This document shows, piece by piece, positions 36,290 through 42,979 of a DNA stretch of 64,000 nt. The notes below the pieces were generated by a model that searched no databases, was not told the DNA's origin, and saw nothing but the letters and a program-made list of their open reading frames with translations. Position 1 is the first letter of the stretch, and every line of letters starts with the position of its first letter. The DNA is from Opitutaceae bacterium (lineage in GTDB: Bacteria; Verrucomicrobiota; Verrucomicrobiia; Opitutales; Opitutaceae), in NCBI GenBank assembly GCA_028284385.1, contig JANQRT010000073.1, positions 248,001 through 312,000 of the forward strand. The letters are read 5' to 3'. The translations under genes were made by a program, and so were the position numbers.

Positions 36290-36724
36290 TCATTTGAAGG
36301 GATCCACTACTTCGAGAAATTCGAATTTCAGAAAGTCCTTGTCCCGCGTATAGAGGCGGCGAATACCATGCTCTCTCAGCAAGGCTGCAATGTGGGTGTC
36401 AGGAACCAGATTCCCTCTCACTGTGAAACTTTCGCAAGCGTAAAGGTAGTTTTCCCAGAACATGTCACCTTCGGAAATGAAACGAACCTGGGGCGCTTCG
36501 ATAAAATTCTCTATATTTCTGGTGGCCTCCTTCGGAGAAAGCGGAGTCGAGAAAATACTACCATGAGTAGCGATTCGAAGATAGGCGAAAACCGTTGGCC
36601 AGCAAAGATAGAGCGGTTCGGAATCCGCGAGTCGATCTGAAAGAAAACGGATGGCTTTCCTATGAAATTCAGATTGTTCGTTGGAAGCGTAGAGCAGGAT
36701 GTTGGCATCTAGCGAATAGCTCAT
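36290..36724 (-). CDS. PIN-domain toxin (VapC-like)
   Basis: A 144-residue PIN-domain RNase, the toxin of a VapBC pair. The acidic active-site residues are Asp6 in SLDANILLY, Asp109 in VPDTHIAALL and Asp128 in YTRDKDF. The usual second acidic residue in the helix after the first strand is replaced (WPTVFAYLR), which may mean the residue is supplied elsewhere or weak activity. It follows the antitoxin by two bases. Confidence 0.88.
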   Translation of the reverse strand: MSYSLDANILLYASNEQSEFHRKAIRFLSDRLADSEPLYLCWPTVFAYLRIATHGSIFSTPLSPKEATRNIENFIEAPQVRFISEGDMFWENYLYACESFTVRGNLVPDTHIAALLREHGIRRLYTRDKDFLKFEFLEVVDPFK

Positions 36725-36726
36725 GT

Positions 36727-36963
36727 CTATTCATCCAAGGCGGCATGCAAGGCCTCCTTGTCTTCGAGATCGATTCGAGCTCCCATCGACCGGCTGGTCC
36801 ATTGCAGCTTCCGCTTTGAGGATTTCGCTTCTCTACGTTTTAGATCGCTTAGCGAAGCGGCCAGTAGCTCGCTAGCGAGCTTGCCTATCGTCTTTTTCCG
36901 CTTCTGCCCCAATCGTTTCAACTCGTCTAGCACTGGCTTGTCGATGTCGATCGTCGTTCTCAT
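36727..36963 (-). CDS. ribbon-helix-helix antitoxin (VapB-like)
   Basis: A 78-residue antitoxin. The N-terminal 30 residues MRTTIDIDKPVLDELKRLGQKR form a ribbon-helix-helix DNA-binding fold, and the rest is the toxin-binding tail ending in SMGARIDLEDKEALHAALDE. It is the first gene of the pair, as usual, and likely autorepresses the operon. Confidence 0.85.
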   Translation of the reverse strand: MRTTIDIDKPVLDELKRLGQKRKKTIGKLASELLAASLSDLKRREAKSSKRKLQWTSRSMGARIDLEDKEALHAALDE

Positions 36964-37217
36964 TGATGAGTGATGACAATACTTTCCGCATCAGATGTCA
37001 AGCAATGCTTCGCGTTTGCTTTAGACGTCTCTAGCTTTGCAAATGGCCCTACTCCATACCTGAAAACAGCCCTTAAAGCTATGGGTGGACATCAAGTGAA
37101 GATCTAAAAAGGAAACGTCTGATCCAGACAGTAATTGTAGTTGAATTTTGGGTATGAGAATAGAATTATGAAGGATGAACCATCTCTTTTCCAGTAACTA
37201 TTCAATTGCCTGCAGGC
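36964..37217. other. spacer with a short island-repeat copy C
   Basis: 254 bases without a gene. Positions 37137-37157 are identical over 21 bases to 42053-42073 of repeat B, including the GTTGAAT at 37140-37146; GTCTG/CAGAC around 37115-37129 form a small hairpin. The repeat is 60 bases from the RAYT stop codon. Confidence 0.6.
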
Positions 37218-38201
37218 CTAGCCGAAGACTTCTTTTCTCAGATCTCTAATGCAGGCTAAATCTTCCCAGTCGCTTCCCTGAAGGGGTCTTGGACCATCTC
37301 GTCTTTTTGCTCCGAAGCGATCTAAATTTTCTTCGAAGAAGTTCTGCACGTATTCTTTCGAGCCCAGCACGGCTCCGTCAGTGAAATAGCGTACTCGACA
37401 TCTGAGAGCCTCCTCTCTGCTGACCTTGCCGCCGGTGTTCATGATTTCCTTAGCTTTTACCGCGTCGATCTCCCGTCCCGGCTTCGATGCATCGTAGCTT
37501 TGGCCCTTTCCGAAGACGATCTGCCGGTAGCGAGACACGGAGGACTCCCAGGAACTTCTCTTGCTCATTAATCTGGCGATTCCTCGTCTGGCTGGTCTAA
37601 ACCCACCCATTGCCTCGGCGTATCCGCAGAACCGGTACTTCGAGGGATCGTCTACGATTCCGGCTCGGACTGGATTGAGATCAATGTAGGCCGCCATGGT
37701 CATCAGGGCGAAAGGGTCGTCCTGCACTAGCACGCTCTTGAATCTCTCCGCCCAGAGAGTGCCCGTTCGCCGATGCGACCGGTTGTACCAAATGGAGAAA
37801 CGCTGCTTGAGCTCCTTCATGAACTGGGAGACGTCCCCCATGCGGGACAGGAGATTCGCTCTAAAGCGACTTCGAACGTCCGGATCCTGTTCCTTCAGCC
37901 CTATGGCGAAAACCTCCGCCTTGTCCTTCCCATAGATGCGTCTCACGCGCCTGATCAGCTCCTTGTCGGGCAGGGCCTTGGCGTTGCCCTCATGCGGCGT
38001 GCGGACCAGAATGTGAACATGGTTGCTCATGATGCAGTATGTTAGGACCTCGACCCCACAGAAGTCGGCCACCTTCCAGATCTGATTTCTCAGAACTTCC
38101 TTCTCTCGCTCTCCCTCTAGGAGGAAAGCGGCTCCTACGATGCGAGAGATGCAGTGGTAGACGGCGGGAGCACGGTCTATTTTGATACGTGGCTGCCTCA
38201 T
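37218..38201 (-). CDS. REP-associated tyrosine transposase (RAYT, IS200-like Y1 family)
   Basis: A 327-residue Y1/HUH transposase of the RAYT group, which moves or maintains REP-type palindromes. The metal-binding HUH motif is SNHVHILV (His61 and His63), with the upstream VYHCISRIVG start and the characteristic MTMAAYIDLNPVRAGIV. The catalytic tyrosine is likely in or near that region. It is full length. The 35-base repeat directly upstream (38240-38274) is probably its target. Confidence 0.92.
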   Translation of the reverse strand: MRQPRIKIDRAPAVYHCISRIVGAAFLLEGEREKEVLRNQIWKVADFCGVEVLTYCIMSNHVHILVRTPHEGNAKALPDKELIRRVRRIYGKDKAEVFAIGLKEQDPDVRSRFRANLLSRMGDVSQFMKELKQRFSIWYNRSHRRTGTLWAERFKSVLVQDDPFALMTMAAYIDLNPVRAGIVDDPSKYRFCGYAEAMGGFRPARRGIARLMSKRSSWESSVSRYRQIVFGKGQSYDASKPGREIDAVKAKEIMNTGGKVSREEALRCRVRYFTDGAVLGSKEYVQNFFEENLDRFGAKRRDGPRPLQGSDWEDLACIRDLRKEVFG

Positions 38202-38239
38202 GAATGAAGATGGAAAATGAATTGCAGGAAGAAGACTGT

Positions 38240-38274
38240 CAATCTAATAATTAGCCTGTCCCTTATTAAATGCC
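38240..38274 (+). repeat. RAYT-associated 35-base repeat, copy 1
   Basis: Located directly upstream of the RAYT start. It matches 39576-39610 at 33 of 35 bases, in the same orientation, with core TTAGCCTGTCCCTTAT. Sequences with this core (AGGGACAGGCTAAT on the other strand) are commonly found by RAYT genes in many genomes, in my recollection. Confidence 0.75.
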
Positions 38275-38295
38275 ATAGGTGACGATTTTAGTGCT

Positions 38296-39051
38296 TTGGA
38301 TGCCGAGAAAAGAGGTTACTTGGAATTCAGAGGCTTCGAAGACCCTTGGCTGGATGAAGTGATGTATTCAAATTTCGATACCTACCAGCTTTCTGTCTTA
38401 GCAGCTACTAAGTTGGAAACGGGCAATCTTAGCCGGGCTTTGGATTTTCTCCTGCGCGCAGCCGAGCTCCAACCTAACGAGGCTTTTGTTTATCGGCAGT
38501 TAGGAAAGGCGTATCAGGAAATCCGTAACCAAAGCAATGCCCGGCAATACCTTGAGAAAGCGGTGTCTTTAGACAATACCGATGCCGATTCATGGGTGGC
38601 TCTTATCGAGTTCCATCAATTTCGAGGGGACAAAGAAGCTGCAGAGAACTCGTTGAAGAGGGGATCAAAGCTCTGTCCTGATTCACCTTCCTTGAATCTC
38701 ATGATGGCTAGACGAAACATGAGCCTAGGCCAGCATCATCTTGCGAAACCTTATCTACTCAAGGCCATTGATCAAGCCCCGCAAAATGTGTCGGCCCACA
38801 TTGATCTCGCTGGTGCTAATTTCCGTCTCGGACTTCTAGATGAAGGTCGGCAATCGCTAGAAAACGCCTTGAGGGCCGAACCAAATCATCCCGTCGCCCT
38901 GATGGTTTACGCTCGTTTTGCGATTGGCGAACTTTCGAAAGATAAAGCTCTGGAGCTAACCACCCAAGTTCTGCAGCATCGCCGTATTTCTAGGCAAGAC
39001 AAGGCCGAACTAAAGCAAATCTTCGAAACGAAGTACGGCTATAAGCCGTGA
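38296..39051 (+). CDS. TPR-repeat protein, probably 5'-truncated
   Basis: A 251-residue protein built of four to six tetratricopeptide repeats (e.g. AFVYRQLGKAYQEI, ADSWVALIEFHQF, VSAHIDLAGANFRLGLLDEG). The only start in frame is a weak TTG at 38296, and the frame stays open upstream to the repeat at 38240-38274 (LACPLLNAIGDDFSALDAEKR). The likely explanation is that the gene lost its 5' end when the RAYT-repeat unit inserted. TPR proteins mediate protein contacts; no function assigned. Confidence 0.6.
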   Translation: MDAEKRGYLEFRGFEDPWLDEVMYSNFDTYQLSVLAATKLETGNLSRALDFLLRAAELQPNEAFVYRQLGKAYQEIRNQSNARQYLEKAVSLDNTDADSWVALIEFHQFRGDKEAAENSLKRGSKLCPDSPSLNLMMARRNMSLGQHHLAKPYLLKAIDQAPQNVSAHIDLAGANFRLGLLDEGRQSLENALRAEPNHPVALMVYARFAIGELSKDKALELTTQVLQHRRISRQDKAELKQIFETKYGYKP

Positions 39052-39064
39052 CATGACGGGGTGT

Positions 39065-39089
39065 AAGCGTAGCTGAGCGTTGGATATAG
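39065..39089 (+). repeat. degenerate island repeat, copy D
   Basis: AAGCGTAG is shared with repeats A and B, followed by GCTGAGCGTTGGATATAG; GTTGGAT at 39079-39085 matches the right core consensus GTTRRRY. Weaker than A-C but lies 14 bases after the TPR gene stop and 16 bases from the stop of the 39576-39106 gene. Confidence 0.4.
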
Positions 39090-39105
39090 AGGAGAGTCCT
39101 ATTGT

Positions 39106-39576
39106 TCACTGCCCCCTTTCGATCGTTTGGATTACCTGATTTCTAAACGGCAGATCCTTCTTCCCTACAACTGATGGATGCATACGGGTCAATGTGTTCT
39201 TCTCGTCGAAATAGAAACTCGCAAGGTAGTTATTTATCCAAAGTTCGCTATCCCCATTTTCATATTTCACGCTGGCGCCAAAAGTGAGAACGCGTTGACT
39301 GTCGTCCCATGAAAAAATGAAAGGCCCTGGATTCTTCGTAACTATTTCCAGCAGGCGTTTAACAATTTCATCCTTCGGGGTACCTTTGGGGTAAAGGCTG
39401 GATAGGTTGGAGCGAAAGCTTGCGTAGCCCCTTGGGGCGAGGTCGGGATCGACTCCGATCAGCTCAATAAAGGTGGCAAAGTCGCGAGTCCTTTTATCGA
39501 TTTCATCTGGATCTGCAATGATATCACCACTACAGAATATTGATAGAAAAATACATGCAATTAAACGTAGGTTCAC
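39106..39576 (-). CDS. exported protein of unknown function
   Basis: A 156-residue protein with a signal peptide (MNLRLIACIFLSIFCSGDIIA), starting at GTG 39576. No family recognised. The mature part is mixed alpha/beta. It lies in the island downstream of the toxin modules and could be an immunity protein acting outside the cytoplasm; that is inference. The RAYT-like repeat copy 2 (39576-39610) overlaps its first base. Confidence 0.55.
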   Translation of the reverse strand: MNLRLIACIFLSIFCSGDIIADPDEIDKRTRDFATFIELIGVDPDLAPRGYASFRSNLSSLYPKGTPKDEIVKRLLEIVTKNPGPFIFSWDDSQRVLTFGASVKYENGDSELWINNYLASFYFDEKNTLTRMHPSVVGKKDLPFRNQVIQTIERGQ

Positions 39577-39610
39577 AATCCAATAATTAGCCTGTCCCTT
39601 ATGAAATGCC
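39576..39610 (+). repeat. RAYT-associated 35-base repeat, copy 2
   Basis: 33 of 35 bases identical to 38240-38274 and in the same orientation, 1.3 kb away. It sits at the start codon of the 39106-39576 gene. The two mismatches are at the sixth and twenty-eighth positions. Confidence 0.75.
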
Positions 39611-39714
39611 TTCGACGCGAAGGCTAGCCAGTTCGCCCCTCCTGATTCCAGTCGAGCACAGCGTCTCGAGGATCGCCCGATCTCGCAGGCCTGACAGCTA
39701 GGTGCTTGCGGGAG

Positions 39715-39763
39715 GCTTCAACCCGAGGCCCCGACAGGGGCTGAAGTTGTTGCGGGTTGAACG
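39715..39763. other. inverted repeat (attC-like or terminator-like)
   Basis: TTCAACCCG at 39717-39725 pairs with CGGGTTGAA at 39753-39761, with an internal GCCCC/GGGGC hairpin. On the minus strand it begins GTTCAAC (fits the RYYYAAC core) and ends GGTTGAAGC (one base off GTTRRRY). It lies just downstream of the cREC gene, so it could also be a transcription terminator. Confidence 0.45.
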
Positions 39764-39776
39764 CGGAGTTGCGTAT

Positions 39777-40100
39777 TCAAATGTTGGATTGATTAATATT
39801 CGACTCCCTCTTTTCCATTAATTTTTGGATGGATTTAACACCTGCTTCCATCTTTTGCCTAGCAGATGCATTGGCTGAATGGATCCTGATCGTAGGAGGG
39901 ATGAAGTTTCTATTAGCTACTGCTTCCTCTATCCATAAAATGACGTCGTAACCAGTTCCGTGACTGTCATCTCCTAAATCATGATCTAAGCTTATCTCAT
40001 CTACATTTCCTTGCTTGAGCCATTCGATCACTTCCTCAGGCCAGTGTACAAGAATCCAACCAGTCGGAGGTGTCCTAGCATCGTCAAGGAAAACTTTCAC
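39777..40100 (-). CDS. cREC-like receiver-fold protein
   Basis: A 107-residue protein with the sequence VFLDDARTPPTGW at the start, SLDHDLGDDSHGTGYDVILWI in the middle (Asp39-His-Asp41), and Asp6-Asp7 at the first strand. This pattern fits the family I know as cREC, a receiver-fold domain proposed to process cyclic phosphates; I have not searched. It starts eight bases after the preceding 84-residue gene, so it is cotranscribed with the Doc module. Whether it is an immunity protein or part of a damage repair system is not known. Confidence 0.65.
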   Translation of the reverse strand: MKVFLDDARTPPTGWILVHWPEEVIEWLKQGNVDEISLDHDLGDDSHGTGYDVILWIEEAVANRNFIPPTIRIHSANASARQKMEAGVKSIQKLMEKRESNINQSNI

Positions 40101-40108
40101 AATAACAG

Positions 40109-40363
40109 CTATTCGATTAATTCTGCTTCTACGTATCTTCTTAGCACTTCTATTATGGAAGTTCGCAGGTTATCTCCGTCGGAACGAAGCATTTCGGGTT
40201 CCTTGCCAATGCGATTAATGAATACAGTATAGGCATTAGTTTTTCGTTCTCCGTCGGCTTTCAAAACGAATACGTCCCCACGATTTTTAACATAATCGAT
40301 GCAGGGCAACAGATCTGCTAAATCGACTAATTCATTTTCTATAATGTCGGTAATTTCTTTCAT
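40109..40363 (-). CDS. candidate immunity protein for the RHS-Doc toxin
   Basis: An 84-residue acidic protein starting eight bases after the RHS-Doc stop. No family recognised; sequence is helical at both ends with a strand-rich middle (GDVFVLKADGERKTNAYTVFI). Small, acidic proteins encoded immediately after the toxin tip are normally immunity proteins in RHS systems. Function is inferred from position only. Confidence 0.6.
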   Translation of the reverse strand: MKEITDIIENELVDLADLLPCIDYVKNRGDVFVLKADGERKTNAYTVFINRIGKEPEMLRSDGDNLRTSIIEVLRRYVEAELIE

Positions 40364-40371
40364 GAATCTGC

Positions 40372-41658
40372 CTATGGAAGTAAAGCTTTCGCAATTTCAG
40401 ATACATCACTAAGTTCGCCTGTAGCAACTCTTGTAGCAATATCCATTAATTGATCATCGGTGTGGTTTATGTTTAGTCCGGCTTTCTTGGCAAAAGACTT
40501 AAAAGCGTTTACTGCTGTTCTCTTATTTCCATTCACAAACATATGACCATGCGAGATTGATTGGAATATTGCAGCACCTTGTTCTGCTGCATTATCGTAG
40601 TAAGAAGCACTCTGCAAAGCAGTCAATGGACTAGTATTCCCCATCAGTTTCCCGCCGCCATCAGTAGCTTTATTCAATGCTGTTATTTCGTCGGCAAATT
40701 TCGCAACATCGTCCAATGAGCCAAAGCCAGTCCAATTGAGAGGATCATCTGGATCAGCAATTAAAGCACTGAGCCCGATTAAATCCATTGCAAGCCTACC
40801 TATTGTTGTTGAAGCAAGATATGTATAACTGACAGGTAAAGCAGAGACTAAGAGCAATCCGATGTCGCTCTTATTAAAAGTAGTATCTGTGTGCCAGCTA
40901 TCGAAACCTACTATACTATCGTCATGCCCTACCTTTTTAATTACTGGAGCTGACATCTCGACTCTCGGTTGAGGTCCTATGGGCACTACATATCCATCGG
41001 ATCCGCCTGGTCTGTTGACCGTATGCTCAGCAGCCCTCTTGCCTGACTCTATCCCCTCTCGCCATTTCTCGTAGTCAGGATTGCGAACCCAGCCATTGAA
41101 TCGCCCATTGACCAGCTCGGGCAGCCACTTGTCCCACGGGTCTCCTGGCACAACTTCCCTTTTTGGCTCCTCGCGCTCTGGATCATCATTCCTGCCCAGA
41201 AAGGGATCGAAGAGGAAGCCGGCGTCCGCTATGGCCGAGAGATCCTCTGGTCCCATGTCGTACATCCCCAGATAGTCGATATGATTGATCGGATCGTTGG
41301 CAAAAGCAGCATACAGATTCAAGCCACCTTGTTCTTCAATCGGATCGCGATTGATAAATCGGCCTAGTGATGGACTGTAGTATCGGAAGCCGTAATACAC
41401 GAGGCCAGTCTCGTCGTCGGTGTATTTGGTTGAGAACCTAAAGGGGTTCTTCTGGGCCATGGGGCCTTCGGCTCTGAGCAGTCTTCCGTAGGGGGAGTAT
41501 TGACTGAAAAACCCGCCCTTGGGGCGCCCGGCTTTTGCAGCCCTTCGGGTCGTGTTGTCTTCGACAAACGATCCATCTTCGCTCTGCGGAGCTTCGTCAT
41601 ACGCGGCGGGAGAAAAGCTGCGCTTTCGAGAAGAGGGCTTGTCGACAAAGGCTACCAT
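40372..41658 (-). CDS. orphan RHS tip with C-terminal Doc/Fic-family toxin domain
   Basis: A 428-residue displaced RHS 3' end. Residues about 55-135 match the RHS core C-terminus of the large RHS protein (YSPYGRLLRAEGPMA, GLVYYGFRYYSPSLGRFINRDP, INHIDYLGMY). The tip carries the Doc/Fic signature HMFVNGNKRTA at about 372-382, which fits Doc (HIFNDANKRTA) better than Fic. Doc phosphorylates elongation factor Tu. The N-terminal 50 residues are unlike the main RHS, and the frame extends upstream to about 41860 without a start; it may be expressed only after recombination into a full RHS gene. Followed by a candidate immunity gene after eight bases. Confidence 0.85.
   Translation of the reverse strand: MVAFVDKPSSRKRSFSPAAYDEAPQSEDGSFVEDNTTRRAAKAGRPKGGFFSQYSPYGRLLRAEGPMAQKNPFRFSTKYTDDETGLVYYGFRYYSPSLGRFINRDPIEEQGGLNLYAAFANDPINHIDYLGMYDMGPEDLSAIADAGFLFDPFLGRNDDPEREEPKREVVPGDPWDKWLPELVNGRFNGWVRNPDYEKWREGIESGKRAAEHTVNRPGGSDGYVVPIGPQPRVEMSAPVIKKVGHDDSIVGFDSWHTDTTFNKSDIGLLLVSALPVSYTYLASTTIGRLAMDLIGLSALIADPDDPLNWTGFGSLDDVAKFADEITALNKATDGGGKLMGNTSPLTALQSASYYDNAAEQGAAIFQSISHGHMFVNGNKRTAVNAFKSFAKKAGLNINHTDDQLMDIATRVATGELSDVSEIAKALLP
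41263..41490 (-). repeat. RHS core duplication (orphan copy)
   Basis: 228 bases encoding the RHS core end are shared with 43970-44197 of the main RHS gene, at roughly 80-85 percent nucleotide identity by eye. Such a shared core allows homologous recombination between a main RHS gene and a displaced tip. Confidence 0.85.
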
Positions 41659-42084
41659 GGAGTCGGGAAATGAAACTGGCGGATTCGCGTTGCCTTCGCA
41701 AGAGCGTTTGCTTTGGGTTGTCGGGACATAGCCGAGTTGGTCGCGCGCCTTAACCCTTTTCGGTAGAGAGCTTTCGGGGACGAACCCCGTCAGGCATGCG
41801 AGGTTGGAGGGGACAGCGGATTGTAGTGGAGAGGTCTTTTCGTTGGCGTGTTCCGCCTACGCATGAAGCTACTGCGGGACAAGCTGGGGAGATAGGAAAG
41901 GGCGGCCAAAACGAGCTTAACGGACCAAGAAGCTGGCTCGTGCGTCTATTCCCGTAAATAGCCTGGCATTGCCACTGCTATTGGTTGGAGTATTCTGAAT
42001 AAAATCAATCACCGACGCCCTTGCAAAGCTCCATCCAGAATCAAATTAAAGCGTAGTTGAATTTTGGGTATGAAAAGGAATTGA
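41659..42084. other. spacer upstream of the orphan tip, with repeat B
   Basis: 426 bases. The minus-strand frame of the orphan tip stays open through the right-hand part to about 41860 (NLACLTGFVPESSL, RDQLGYVPTTQS) but has no ATG, so this may be degraded coding sequence. Repeat B follows at 41995-42075. Confidence 0.5.
41995..42075 (+). repeat. direct repeat, copy B (81 bp) of the island-flanking repeat
   Basis: Same orientation as copy A 6.1 kb away; 59 of 62 bases match from GACGCCC. It contains GTTGAAT at 42056-42062. It lies 10 bases from the stop codon of the HEAT-repeat gene, the same placement seen for copies A and D against minus-strand genes. Confidence 0.85.
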
Positions 42085-42975
42085 CTACTGATTATTGATC
42101 TCTTTGTCTAATTTAGTCTTAAGCTGCTCTTGGATGATCTTGTTTGCTATACTTCTCGACATACTATCTGGACTATTTATTGAAAGCTCCTTGATAATTG
42201 GGATCGCCCATTGAATATCTCCGGATTGGAGATGCTCTATTGCTCTGAGTGCATTCCATCGCCTTCTATCAAGTGGATCCACCAGATTCGTTAATAAAAT
42301 GTCTCGTACTTGATTCGAGTCTATCTGGTTTGTTAAAAGTACTTTTGCTAAGTGTATTCTAAAATATGGGCTTTCTTCTGATTTATTTAGGAGGCTTTTT
42401 AATTTTTCCAGGTTCGCTTCGGTGAGAAGTCCAATATTGGCAAGCGACTCTATGGCATGTTGTTTTGTTTCGGTCTCAGTGAACAAAGTATACACGAGTG
42501 CATTCTGGGCTCGATTAGCCTTAGGGCCAATTCTCCCAATAGTTTGTGCTGCAAAAAATGCGTCACTACCCTGGTTTGACTCGATTAGCAGTATCAATTT
42601 GTCAAGCAAGGGTAGTGCATATTCGCCGTAATTTAGTACCATCGAACCAGCACTGTGACGCACCGTTTCGTCGGCATGGAGAAGCAGATCTTTTGCTGCA
42701 ACAATTGCTACTGGACCTATTTCATCTCTGAAATAGGGTGCAAGAAGGTTTAGGGCATGTAAAGCACCATGCAGCTTTACTGTATCGGATAACTCAAGAC
42801 GTTTAAGTAGCTCTTGAACATATTGAAAGTTCTGTGTCTCGTGATAGAGTTGCCTTAATTCCCTGCTCGATAATTCCTTTAAGCTTAGATCGTTATTTGA
42901 TTCAGTATGTGCTTTGCAGGAACAAATGCATTGCAATGAGATCGCTATAAAAAGGCGTATTAACTTATTTATCAT
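42085..42975 (-). CDS. HEAT-repeat lipoprotein, candidate immunity protein
   Basis: A 296-residue protein with an N-terminal lipoprotein signal (Cys20 in ICSC) and several HEAT/PBS-type helical repeats (e.g. DETVRHSAGSMVLNYGEYALPLLDKLI, AFFAAQTIGRIGPKANRAQNAL). It starts four bases after the stop of the 2002-residue RHS gene. The placement is that of an immunity protein; the envelope location would fit a toxin that acts in the periplasm. Function inferred. Confidence 0.7.
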   Translation of the reverse strand: MINKLIRLFIAISLQCICSCKAHTESNNDLSLKELSSRELRQLYHETQNFQYVQELLKRLELSDTVKLHGALHALNLLAPYFRDEIGPVAIVAAKDLLLHADETVRHSAGSMVLNYGEYALPLLDKLILLIESNQGSDAFFAAQTIGRIGPKANRAQNALVYTLFTETETKQHAIESLANIGLLTEANLEKLKSLLNKSEESPYFRIHLAKVLLTNQIDSNQVRDILLTNLVDPLDRRRWNALRAIEHLQSGDIQWAIPIIKELSINSPDSMSRSIANKIIQEQLKTKLDKEINNQ

Positions 42976-42979
42976 TTAT

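Noticed and set aside
39717..39761. Reading the inverted repeat as a true attC site
   Set aside because: The right core is one base off the consensus and the length is short; kept only as an unassigned inverted repeat.
41659..41860. Extending the RHS-Doc orphan gene upstream
   Set aside because: The frame is open but has no ATG, GTG or TTG with a good ribosome site, so I used ATG 41658.
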